From Dongia_A sp035274225 (GTDB taxonomy: Bacteria > Pseudomonadota > Alphaproteobacteria > Dongiales > Dongiaceae), in NCBI GenBank assembly GCA_035274225.1, contig DATEOK010000478.1, positions 1 through 7,986 on the forward strand: a stretch of 7,986 nucleotides of DNA, in the 5' to 3' direction. How positions within the stretch are numbered: the first letter of the stretch is position 1; the number at the start of each line of letters is the position of its first letter. Below the pieces are notes generated by a model that did no database searches, was not told where the DNA came from, and was given only the letters and a program-made list of their open reading frames with translations. Shown here one piece after another: positions 1-6,622 of this stretch. A program made the position numbers and the translations under genes.

Positions 1-3000
1 GAGCGTACCGGTATTGGAAAGGCTGTTGTCGGCGTGCGCGTTGCCCAGGTGATGATAGAAATCGGTAACCGCGCCCTCGGCAGTCGTCGCTTCGGTCGTG
101 GTCGTGTGGACCCCTTCCGCCGTGGCGGACTGCCAGATACCGGTCCTGATGAAGGCGCCAGCATAAGCGAAGCCGTAGACAAATTCTGCGGTCGACGCGC
201 CGCCGACAACCGCCGACCTGGTCGCAGTCGCGTTGGCCGAAGCCACCACGGAGAGATTACCCGCGTTGGTCAAAGAGTTCGAAGCGAAAGCGCCGTCATT
301 GACGCTGTTGCCCGATTCCGTCGTCGCGCTCGCGAACTGAGCAACGCCCGTCTGCGTGATCTTGGCGTAGCCCTCGGCATAGGTGAGACCTTTGGCATCG
401 GCGACGGCGGCGATCAGAATGTCGCCGCTGTTCGCCAGCCCGTTGTGCGCATGGGCTTCGGTCCCGCCATAGGCGCTGGCATCCTCATAGATGCCCGTGC
501 CGAGGCTCGCATCGGCGAAAGCGACGCCACCCACGGCCGTCGCGAGGGCGGCAAGCGTGATGCTGCCGCTGTTGTCGATCGGCGCCGAAGCGAAAGCCTG
601 TCCGGTCTGCGTGGTTCCGCCGTCAGCGGTCTCGTTGGAATGGAAGGCGTCGGCCGTCGCATAATGATGAATGGCAGCGTTGCCGCCATTCGCGTTGAGC
701 GTGGCCTGCGCGTAGGCGACGCCATATTCCCAGCCCGCCGGGGTACCGAAGACGCCCGGGCCGCCCTCGGTGGTGATGCCCGCCGTATCGGCGAAGATCA
801 CGTCGGTCGCGATCGCCAGCGCGTGGGCGACGACGCTGATCGAGCCGGTGTTGTTGAGGCTCACCAAGGCATGCGCTTGGGTCTCGCCGTACACCGATGC
901 GCTCGCTTCCATGCCCTCGCTGATATAGGCGTAAGCATAGGCAACCATAGGAGCCACGGGCAGATCGGCCGATCCGGCAATGGCTTGAGCGAGAATATTG
1001 ATGCTGCCGCTGTTGACGACAGAAGCGGTGCCGGTGGCGGCGCCATTCCTGGTCAGGTTGCCGACATCAGTACCTTCCTCGCTGGCGGTAACGTTGACGT
1101 CCTGCACGATGCCATGGTCGATGATGGCTATAGCGCGTGCCACCCCGACAAACGTCTCGGTGGCGTCGAGCAGATTGGTTCCGGTGTTAGTCACCACCAC
1201 ATTGGTCGCAATCGCCTGCGCACGGGCCACGATATCTATGGCACCGGCATTGTCGATCAGCGCAGTGCCCTTGGCATCACCATCAAAGGCAGAGGCGTTC
1301 ACCTCCTGGCTGATCCCGTCGATATGCGCGATGGCAAGAGCTTCGGTAACGCCATGAGCGACAGCCGAGCCTATGACGCTGATGCTTCCGCTCGCGCTAT
1401 TGGTGAGCTGGACGTGCGCGGTCGCTTCGGATCCGGCGCTGGCGCTGGCGGACTGATAGACGCCGCTTTCGATGCTCGCGATAGCGGTCGCATCCGCCGC
1501 CGTCGCGCGCGCAACGGCGGCCACGGAGAAGGCACCGCTGTTGATGAACTTGGACTCAGCGAGCGCGACACCTTCGGTGACGGTTGCCGTTGCGTTGACG
1601 GTATCGAGCACCCGGTGACTGGCGCTCGCATACGCGTTCTGGAGAAGGCCGGTGCCAACATAAGCATAGGCATAGGCGTGCCCAAACTGTGGTTCGGTGT
1701 AAGCATTGTCAGCGGTCGCACCGGGAGCGAGCACTCCAGTGGCAACGGCATGCGCAGAAGCGATGATATTGACCGATCCGGAATTAGTGAAAGATGCCAA
1801 CGCACCGGCATCAGGCTCGGTCGAACCGGCGTTCCCGTCGTTGGGAGCCGTCGCGTCGGGGAATTGTCCGATCGCGTCGCCGATATAGGCATAAGCAAAT
1901 GCGAAATCGACCCCATGTCCAGTGGCTTGCGCAAAGATGTCGATGCTGCCGCTATTGACGATGGTCGCACGCGCATCGGCGACTTCGGCCTGAGCATTAT
2001 CACGGCCGTCGTCCTGATTAAAGATACCGCCGTTGCGCAATTGGACGATGCCGTCGGTAACCCGCGCGAGCGCGAAGGCGTCGCCCAGCTGCGTCGTCTG
2101 GGTCGTCGGATCGGTGCCGACGATGAAATTGTCCAATGCGACCGCCTTGGCATGTGCCCCGATGGTGATCGACCCGCTGTTGTTGAGCGACGCGTCGGCA
2201 TTCGCGATCCCCTGCGGATCCAGCGCGTGCGCAAACACCTCTTGCGAGATCCCCTCCGCGATGCCCGCAAACGCGCCCGCGTGCAGACCGCCGTTGGCCG
2301 ATCCGTTCGCAAGGACATCGATCGAATCGCCGCTGCCGTTGACGATATTGGCATCGGCGTTGGCGCTTGCGCCCCCGACCGCGCCGACGAACTGATGGAT
2401 CGCCGGATCGATATAGGCATCGGCATAGGCAGAGCCGCCGGTCGCGGTGGCTGCGGCGCCGACGTGAATGGTACCGGCGTTGTCGATTGTCGCCAGAGCG
2501 ACCGCGTTGCCGCTATAATGCTGGAAGGGCGCCGTCTCGGTCGCGTTTATGCCCGTCGCATAGGCAGACTGATAGATTCCCTCGAAGACCGAGGCAATGG
2601 CCTGAGCCCGATTGTTGTTGAGGGTTTCGGTCGTACCGGCGCCCGTCGTCGTCGCGTCGCCGACGTGAGCCAGGGCGTGCGCCGTGATGTTGATCGTGCC
2701 GCCGGTATTGTGGATATCGGCGGTGGCATTGGCGTCCCCGGTCGCGCCCGCATAGGCGGACTGATAGATGCCCCAGCCCATGTTGGCCCGGGCCCAGGCG
2801 AATTCGCTGCCATCGGCATGTGCATCGACATGGACGCCGATGCTGTTCGTGTTGGTGATGAGCACGTCCGCATTGGCCGCAAGACCAACGTCACCTTCAT
2901 CGGTGCCCGCGCCCTGGGCACGGGCGGTCTGGACAAGGCCGGCGCCGACATAGGCATGGGCAAACCCACTTTGGTCGGCAGTGCCGTCGGCGGTCGCGCC

Positions 3001-4011
3001 AATATCGATGAGGCCGCTGTTGTTCAGCTCGACGTGCGCGGAGTTGGGCACGATGCCCTCGTCATTCCCGTTCACATAGGCATGCTGCGCGATGCCGGTG
3101 CCCATATAGGCGGTCGCAAAGCCCAACACGCCTTCGCTGGCGGCGCCGACGGCGTGCGCAACGGCTTTCGAATGAATCGTGATGTCGCCGCTGTTGACGA
3201 TGGTGGCAATGGCCGTCTGACCGTTTTCGGTGCTGAAGAGACCGCCCCCTGCGCTCTGCAGGATGCCGGTGTCGACATAGGCATGGGCGAAAGCCGCGGT
3301 CTCGACCGCGAGCGCGGTCGCGACCGCGTGGATATCGATCGAGCCGCTATTGTTGATGCCGACCGACGCGGAGCCGTCGTCGTCCGTCGCTTCGGCATAT
3401 TGCTCTATTCCCGCAAAACCGAAGGGATTGAAACCACGCCCCACATAGGCCGCCGCATAAGCGGAGAAACCCTGCGCGTGGGCGTCCGCGCCCACCGTTA
3501 TATGCGCACCCTCATCATTGCCGATGAAGTTGTGGGCGACGCTGGCGCCGGATGCGGATTGTGCAATGCCGTCGACGATGCGGGCGTAAGCCATGGCGAA
3601 ATCGGAATCGATGGAATCGGCGCGCGCGTTGGCGAGAATGCTCAGCGTGCCGCCGTTGTCGATCAGATTTTCAGCCCAATCGGCGCTGGCATATTGGTCG
3701 ACACCGATAAAGATGTTGGCCGCCGCGGTCGCGTCGGCGCCGGACCCGCCTACGGCATTGGCCTGGACGAGCACGCCGAACACGCCGTCGTTGGTGATCA
3801 TGTTGGAGGCGCTGTTGCTGTTGCGCACCCATTGCTCGACCGCACCATTCTGGATGGTGGCGAAAGCGGCGGCGTGGCCGCTCTCGTCGTTGATGTGCGC
3901 TTCGGCGTTTACGAGGATGTCGATCGACTGGCCGGCGTCGACGGTGATGAGGTTGGTCCCCGTCTCGGTGTTGGTGTTGATCTCCTGGTGAATCGCGGCA
4001 ACCTCGTGGCC
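1..4011 (-). repeat. About 23 degenerate protein repeats (mean 58 residues) within the giant gene
   Basis: The Gln or equivalent of the G-I-x-Q motif falls at residues 168, 219, 265, 310, 363, 411, 468, 520, 576, 640, 699, 749, 816, 875, 950, 1012, 1061, 1129, about 1195 (Ala), 1275 (His), 1335 (Glu), 1384 and 1453. Spacing is 45-80 residues and averages about 58. The N-S/T-G-S-I-type turn occurs once between successive Gln motifs, for example near residues 380, 432, 490, 769, 845, 1159 and 1305. Most of the length variation lies in the loops around these two motifs. The DNA of the units has diverged, so this is an old amplification and not a fresh tandem duplication. Confidence 0.85.
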
Positions 4012-4488
4012 CTCGGTTCCACCGGTGATGACCGCACGAGCCACGGCACTTTCGTCCGCCCAAACCCCCGCGTCGGCGCGAATGAAGAGGTCGCCCTCGG
4101 TCACATCGATCTGGTTGTCGGCGTCAGCGGTGTTGCCGCGCTGATAGATCATGCCGGGCCAGGCCAAGGGCGGAATGTTGTTCGGATCACTGCCGGAAAC
4201 CGTACCGGTATCCGTGGCGACCGTACAATCCTCGCCGACGCCGCCGAAATCACCGCAGGTGATCTGAACCGTGATGCTGTCGCTCGCGTTGCCTTCGTCC
4301 TGGTGCCACAGCGTGCCGGTCGTCGTGTCGGCGCTTACCGTGTAGACGTTGTTGGCGTTGGTGGTCGACGTGTAGCTGCCGGGAAGCTGCACGAACGTGT
4401 CATCCGCGTAAGCCAGACTTGGCGACATAACGCCAAGAGCAATCAGAGACACGCCTCCGGCGAGGACCCGAGCCTTCGATCGAACCAT
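1..4488 (-). CDS. Giant Ala-rich repeat protein, secreted beta-solenoid/adhesin-like, C-terminus beyond window
   Basis: The minus frame is open without a stop from an ATG at 4488 to the left edge: 1,496 residues, 3'-partial. Residues 1-28 form a signal peptide: basic MVRSKAR, a hydrophobic core, and cleavage after AYA before DD. Residues 29 to about 155 are a non-repetitive domain with the only two cysteines, C78 and C88. From about residue 160 come some 23 divergent repeats. Each has an NSGSI-type turn, a strand with alanine at alternate positions (A-x-A-x-A), a variable loop, then a G-I/V-x-Q-x-A motif preceded by an AYAY-like strand. The composition is rich in Ala, Gly, Asn, Asp and Thr and poor in Lys and Arg. 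Such alternation is usual in beta-helical surface proteins of the autotransporter and filamentous haemagglutinin kind. That assignment is inference, because any beta-barrel or anchor would lie outside the window. The start is supported by an AGGGGA ribosome binding site 7 nt upstream. Surface adhesion or biofilm function is plausible but not shown. Confidence 0.88.
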   Translation of the reverse strand, partial: MVRSKARVLAGGVSLIALGVMSPSLAYADDTFVQLPGSYTSTTNANNVYTVSADTTTGTLWHQDEGNASDSITVQITCGDFGGVGEDCTVATDTGTVSGSDPNNIPPLAWPGMIYQRGNTADADNQIDVTEGDLFIRADAGVWADESAVARAVITGGTEGHEVAAIHQEINTNTETGTNLITVDAGQSIDILVNAEAHINDESGHAAAFATIQNGAVEQWVRNSNSASNMITNDGVFGVLVQANAVGGSGADATAAANIFIGVDQYASADWAENLIDNGGTLSILANARADSIDSDFAMAYARIVDGIAQSASGASVAHNFIGNDEGAHITVGADAHAQGFSAYAAAYVGRGFNPFGFAGIEQYAEATDDDGSASVGINNSGSIDIHAVATALAVETAAFAHAYVDTGILQSAGGGLFSTENGQTAIATIVNSGDITIHSKAVAHAVGAASEGVLGFATAYMGTGIAQHAYVNGNDEGIVPNSAHVELNNSGLIDIGATADGTADQSGFAHAYVGAGLVQTARAQGAGTDEGDVGLAANADVLITNTNSIGVHVDAHADGSEFAWARANMGWGIYQSAYAGATGDANATADIHNTGGTINITAHALAHVGDATTTGAGTTETLNNNRAQAIASVFEGIYQSAYATGINATETAPFQHYSGNAVALATIDNAGTIHVGAAATATGGSAYADAYIDPAIHQFVGAVGGASANADANIVNGSGDSIDVLANGSANGGLHAGAFAGIAEGISQEVFAHALDPQGIANADASLNNSGSITIGAHAKAVALDNFIVGTDPTTQTTQLGDAFALARVTDGIVQLRNGGIFNQDDGRDNAQAEVADARATIVNSGSIDIFAQATGHGVDFAFAYAYIGDAIGQFPDATAPNDGNAGSTEPDAGALASFTNSGSVNIIASAHAVATGVLAPGATADNAYTEPQFGHAYAYAYVGTGLLQNAYASASHRVLDTVNATATVTEGVALAESKFINSGAFSVAAVARATAADATAIASIESGVYQSASASAGSEATAHVQLTNSASGSISVIGSAVAHGVTEALAIAHIDGISQEVNASAFDGDAKGTALIDNAGAIDIVARAQAIATNVVVTNTGTNLLDATETFVGVARAIAIIDHGIVQDVNVTASEEGTDVGNLTRNGAATGTASVVNSGSINILAQAIAGSADLPVAPMVAYAYAYISEGMEASASVYGETQAHALVSLNNTGSISVVAHALAIATDVIFADTAGITTEGGPGVFGTPAGWEYGVAYAQATLNANGGNAAIHHYATADAFHSNETADGGTTQTGQAFASAPIDNSGSITLAALATAVGGVAFADASLGTGIYEDASAYGGTEAHAHNGLANSGDILIAAVADAKGLTYAEGYAKITQTGVAQFASATTESGNSVNDGAFASNSLTNAGNLSVVASANATATRSAVVGGASTAEFVYGFAYAGAFIRTGIWQSATAEGVHTTTTEATTAEGAVTDFYHHLGNAHADNSLSNTGTL

Positions 4489-4495
4489 TTGATTT

Positions 4496-4501
4496 TCCCC
4501 T
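4496..4501 (-). promoter_or_regulatory. Ribosome binding site of the giant repeat gene
   Basis: On the minus strand AGGGGA lies 7 nt before the ATG at 4488. This spacing fixes the start, and the signal peptide begins directly at that ATG. I could not identify a convincing -35/-10 pair in the roughly 100 bp between this site and the terminator at 4598-4618. A TATAAG-like hexamer at 4514-4519 has no matching -35. Confidence 0.7.
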
Positions 4502-4597
4502 TTATCGGCAACACTTATAGGTATGGCCACGCCCCGCGGCATGGTTTCTTGAGGTCGGTTTGGTTCATCCTAGCGCAAGAATCAAGCCTCCTCTGAC

Positions 4598-4618
4598 AAA
4601 AAAATCGCTTGCAAAGCG
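4598..4618 (-). terminator. Rho-independent-type terminator, minus strand
   Basis: Read on the minus strand, CGCTT-TGC-AAGCG forms a 5-bp stem with a 3-nt loop. One A follows, then seven consecutive T. The stem is short but the T-tract is strong. No convincing minus-strand gene lies immediately upstream. The nearest minus-strand element is the tRNA-Thr 3' remnant at 4785-4819. It may be the original terminator of the tRNA transcript, cut off by the insertion between 4785 and 6624 (inference). It also insulates the giant gene from read-through. Confidence 0.5.
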
Positions 4619-4784
4619 TCAATTTTCCGTTGCGACGCGCTCAAAATGACGAAGCGGCTCAGCCTGTTGCGCGCAAGCCACGACATTATCGCGGCCGTTC
4701 GAAGACCGGCCGGACCGGCGTCCGAGGCCGATCCAGACGCGTGGAGACCCGCCGAGAGGGCGGCCCAAAGATGAAAAACGGAGC
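4619..4784. other. Intergenic stretch, no supported gene
   Basis: Several short reading frames cross this stretch on both strands, but none has a ribosome binding site or a recognisable product. The longer ones are Arg/Pro/Ser-rich, as expected of random frames in GC-rich DNA. It contains one copy of an 18-bp direct repeat (4700-4717). It also has a small CCGCC/GGCGG hairpin near 4751-4765 with no T-tract next to it, so I do not call that a terminator. Confidence 0.6.
4700..4717 (+). repeat. 18-bp direct repeat, left copy
   Basis: CGAAGACCGGCCGGACCG is identical to 6753-6770 and in the same orientation. It contains the self-complementary core CCGGCCGG. The two copies lie just outside the two tRNA-Thr copies, left and right. 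It may be a dispersed repeat, a trace of duplication, or coincidence in GC-rich DNA. Confidence 0.5.
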
Positions 4785-4819
4785 CCGCTTGGGGGACTCG
4801 AACCCACGTCCCGATCATT
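4785..4819 (-). repeat. tRNA-Thr 3'-end remnant, putative attL
   Basis: This 35-nt segment matches 6625-6659 of the intact tRNA-Thr at 33 of 35 positions, with 24 consecutive identical bases (4785-4808). It covers most of the 3' acceptor strand, the whole T-arm, the variable loop and the 3' side of the anticodon stem. Similarity stops at the anticodon loop. The copy shares the unusual T-stem GTGGG/CCCCC of the intact gene, which supports common descent. It has no 5' half and cannot make a tRNA. Integrases that target tRNA genes commonly leave such a 3' fragment at the far end of the inserted element. Confidence 0.65.
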
Positions 4820-4927
4820 TGGAGCTGTCGCCATCGCCACCATGAACCGGCCTGCGCGTGGCGGTGGCGGCGCCGGTGGTCGAGGTCGACTCCGGCGTCG
4901 TAAAGTGCAAGAAGACCGAGGGGGACA

Positions 4928-4998
4928 GTTCGCGAAATATGGCACCCCGGAGCCGGCCCGGTCACCGAGACGACCGCGCGTGGCGAGCTGTTCGCGAA
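4928..4998. promoter_or_regulatory. Pair of GTTCGCGAA palindromic sites upstream of the membrane gene
   Basis: GTTCGCGAA occurs at 4928-4936 and again at 4990-4998. Each contains the perfect palindrome TTCGCGAA. The centres are 62 bp apart, close to six helical turns, and the second lies about 30 bp before the likely start at 5030. This arrangement suits an operator pair bound by a dimeric regulator, but the regulator is unknown and chance is possible. I see no clear -35/-10 pair here, and no gene in 4820-5029. Confidence 0.25.
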
Positions 4999-5029
4999 CC
5001 GATCTTGCTGGAGCCACCATGGTGAGAAT

Positions 5030-5731
5030 TTGCGCGAGCATCTGAAAGCGATCCACCATCATGCCGCGGACTTCTGGTTGGCCCGCGGCTCCGTTGTGGT
5101 AATCGTCGCCCTGCAGCTGCTGATGATCAATGACCTGCACGCGGGTCCGCAGCTACTTGCACCCGTGATCGAACTTGCCCTGCTGATTCCGCTTTCGACC
5201 GTGACGGCATGGGTTCAGGCCATGACGCGCAAGGCCGAAACCGACGACCATTGGTTCCGGGTCGCCCGGCATCGCCGCATGATCCGCAAGCTCGCGGTGG
5301 TCCTGACCGCCGTCATTACGCTGCTGAACACAGCCGCGCTGCTGAATCTGGTGCGCGTGCTGCTCAAGGGGCATTTGGGTGAGAGCGGTGAGACACTGCT
5401 GCTCGATGCGCTCAATATTTGGGCCACCAATGTGATCATCTTCGCATTGTGGTTCTGGAGCATCGATCGCGGGGGACCGGCGACCCGCGGCCTGCTTCCT
5501 TCCCAGAAAAACGACTTTCTGTTCCCGCAAATGATGCTCGACAGCTACACAGGCTGGTCGCCGGGCTTCGTAGATTATCTCTATCTGTCCTTTACCAACG
5601 CTACGGCCTTTTCTCCCACCGATACTATGCCGCTTACGTCAAGGACGAAGCTGCTGATGATGGCGGAATCCGCCATTTCATTGCTGACGATTGCCCTGGT
5701 CGCCGCACGGGCCGTCAACATCCTATCCTGA
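5030..5731 (+). CDS. Conserved five-helix membrane protein with ion-channel-like C-terminal half
   Basis: The protein has 233 residues. Predicted helices are about 20-36, 42-63, 87-112, 127-146 and 206-230. Between the last two lies a non-charged segment, residues 178-200 (GFVDYLYLSFTNATAFSPTD), followed by a conserved-looking TM helix ending in ALVAARAVNIL. This order (amphipathic pore-type helix, T-rich turn ending in D, short loop, TM helix) copies the pore module of two-TM potassium channels. The filter TVGYGD is replaced by TAFSPTD, however, so potassium selectivity is not expected. Similar proteins are annotated in other bacteria as hypothetical membrane proteins. The role is unknown. 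The start is TTG at 5030, the first usual start codon after the in-frame stop at 4901. The ribosome binding site is weak (GGTGAG 5021-5026, too close), so the N-terminus is uncertain. The gene converges on the antitoxin gene. Confidence 0.8.
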   Translation: MREHLKAIHHHAADFWLARGSVVVIVALQLLMINDLHAGPQLLAPVIELALLIPLSTVTAWVQAMTRKAETDDHWFRVARHRRMIRKLAVVLTAVITLLNTAALLNLVRVLLKGHLGESGETLLLDALNIWATNVIIFALWFWSIDRGGPATRGLLPSQKNDFLFPQMMLDSYTGWSPGFVDYLYLSFTNATAFSPTDTMPLTSRTKLLMMAESAISLLTIALVAARAVNILS

Positions 5732-5836
5732 GTGACACCGCAAGCGCCATTTTCCCGAGGATAGCCCAAGCGATCCGAGGGCAGTGGATAGCACGAACGA
5801 GGCCGGCAGGTCTTTTGGCGCGCCATTGGCACCGAA

Positions 5837-6127
5837 TTAGCCGACCCGGGCGGCCAGCTCTCTCACCGTCGAAGGGTCCTGCTCAATGATCGAGAGATAG
5901 GCCTTGGCGGTTGCATCGGGCTCCCGGCGATGTTGCTCCCAATCGCGCAACGTGCCGATGGAAAGCCGGAACGCTTCCGCGAATTGAGCCTGCGTCATGC
6001 GCGTAGCTTGACGGATCGCTTTGACGTTCACTGGGCGCACGAGCTTCGCGCGACTCCGATCGCCACCAGCAAAGGCGATGGCGTCATTCAGCCCTGCGGC
6101 GATCTTATCAAAAGCGCGCTTCGTCAT
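5837..6127 (-). CDS. higA: HigA-2-like antitoxin, HTH DNA-binding
   Basis: The protein has 96 residues. The first 30 or so are Ala-rich and basic, likely a toxin-binding or flexible part. From about residue 32 comes a helix-turn-helix of the HigA/XRE kind: VRPVNVKAIRQATRMTQAQF, then a second helix with LRDWEQHRREPDATAKAYL, ending in an IIEQDPSTVREL helix. The DWEQ-x-R-x-P signature and the trailing (L/I)-x-(D/H)-P motif are typical of HigA-2 antitoxins that follow HigB-2 toxins. Its ATG overlaps the toxin stop codon by 4 nt (ATGA), so translation is coupled. It should neutralise the toxin and, bound to DNA alone or with the toxin, repress the operon through the palindrome at 6496-6512. Confidence 0.88.
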   Translation of the reverse strand: MTKRAFDKIAAGLNDAIAFAGGDRSRAKLVRPVNVKAIRQATRMTQAQFAEAFRLSIGTLRDWEQHRREPDATAKAYLSIIEQDPSTVRELAARVG

Positions 6128-6486
6128 TTCTTCGTCCCTTTCAAACTACCCACCAGAGTCGCGGTCAACTTTGCGAGAGCGTTGCGCTCTCCTTGTGTCA
6201 GGTTCGCTTTGTCGTTCTTCCCAAAGACAGTGAGAAGGAAAATGGGAACCCTCTCGCCGCCGTAGAACGTCACTACCCGATAGCCTCCGGACTTTCCGGT
6301 TCCCGGCTTTTTCCATCTAACCTTTCGACAGCTGCCGGTTCCCGAAACCACGTCGCCAGCCGTGGGGTTCTGTGCAATGAACGTCGCAAAAGCGGCGCGC
6401 TCCTGCTCGTCCATACCGGCATCGTCGGCATCACGGAGGTAGGCGTGCGTCTCTACGACACCGTGTAAAGGCTTGCCCTTGGCCAC
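6124..6486 (-). CDS. higB: HigB-2-like toxin, RelE-family mRNA interferase
   Basis: From the GTG at 6486 the protein has 120 residues. It matches HigB-2 (RelE-like) toxins in order: VVETHAYL first strand, DEQERAAF helix, the hallmark NPTAGDVVSGTGSCRKVRW, then a basic PGTGKSGGYRVV segment, the strand PIFLLTVFGKND, and a C-terminal helix. RelE-family toxins cut mRNA on the ribosome using basic residues of this core. Lys/Arg residues are in place, and nothing suggests inactivation. The gene order toxin then antitoxin is normal for HigBA. The start is uncertain. A TTG at 6504 would add six residues, but it sits in the middle of the palindromic operator and upstream of the predicted -10, so I prefer GTG 6486. 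Neither has a strong ribosome binding site. The GTG lies close to the expected transcription start, so a leaderless message is possible. Confidence 0.85.
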   Translation of the reverse strand: MAKGKPLHGVVETHAYLRDADDAGMDEQERAAFATFIAQNPTAGDVVSGTGSCRKVRWKKPGTGKSGGYRVVTFYGGERVPIFLLTVFGKNDKANLTQGERNALAKLTATLVGSLKGTKK

Positions 6487-6492
6487 GCTGCT

Positions 6493-6521
6493 TATGTACG
6501 GCAATGCCGTACCTATGTCAA
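6493..6521 (-). promoter_or_regulatory. higBA promoter with perfect palindromic operator
   Basis: On the minus strand a perfect -35 TTGACA (6521-6516) is followed after 17 bp by a weak -10 TACATA (6498-6493). The spacer and the start of the -10 are filled by GTACGGCATTGCCGTAC (6512-6496), a perfect 8-bp inverted repeat around one central base. A repressor bound here would block RNA polymerase directly. HigA-type antitoxins bind such palindromes, so autoregulation by the HigA protein or the HigBA complex is the obvious reading. Promoter and palindrome are seen; the binding protein is inferred. Confidence 0.7.
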
Positions 6522-6622
6522 TGATCCTTGGACGCCAAAATCTGCTCGCTCAACTACGTGGCGCGGAACAGGCTCCCTCTTGACGTAGGCAGACTGACCA
6601 TAAGCGTTTTGACTTGTAACGG

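Noticed and set aside
1371..2426. 351-codon minus-strand frame inside the giant gene
   Set aside because: It is Arg/Ser/Pro-rich, out of phase with the repeat frame and lies wholly inside it. It is a shadow.
1..4488. CRISPR array or DNA tandem repeat as an explanation of the periodicity
   Set aside because: The periodicity is at protein level. Unit lengths vary and the DNA of the units is diverged, with no identical repeats and spacers.
34..4596. 1,520-codon plus-strand reading frame
   Set aside because: It is the exact codon mirror of the minus-strand repeat gene. The minus frame has a signal peptide, a ribosome binding site and regular protein repeats. The plus frame has none of these and runs past the promoter region of the real gene.
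4582..4686. 34-residue minus-strand small frame (begins MSWLARNRLSRF)
   Set aside because: It has no clear ribosome binding site or family, and it runs straight through the terminator hairpin and T-tract at 4598-4618.
4751..4765. CCGCC/GGCGG hairpin as a terminator
   Set aside because: No T-tract follows it on either strand.
4842..5045. 67-residue plus-strand frame before the membrane gene
   Set aside because: It is Arg/Gly/Pro-rich with no recognisable feature or ribosome binding site and overlaps the start of the better-supported membrane gene.
5732..5836. Bidirectional terminator between the convergent membrane and antitoxin genes
   Set aside because: Only the palindrome GGCGCGCC (near 5818-5825) stands out. 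It lacks a loop and a convincing T-tract in either direction.
5930..6265. Plus-strand frames over the toxin-antitoxin operon
   Set aside because: They are antisense to two well-matched HigA/HigB-type proteins and have no features of their own.
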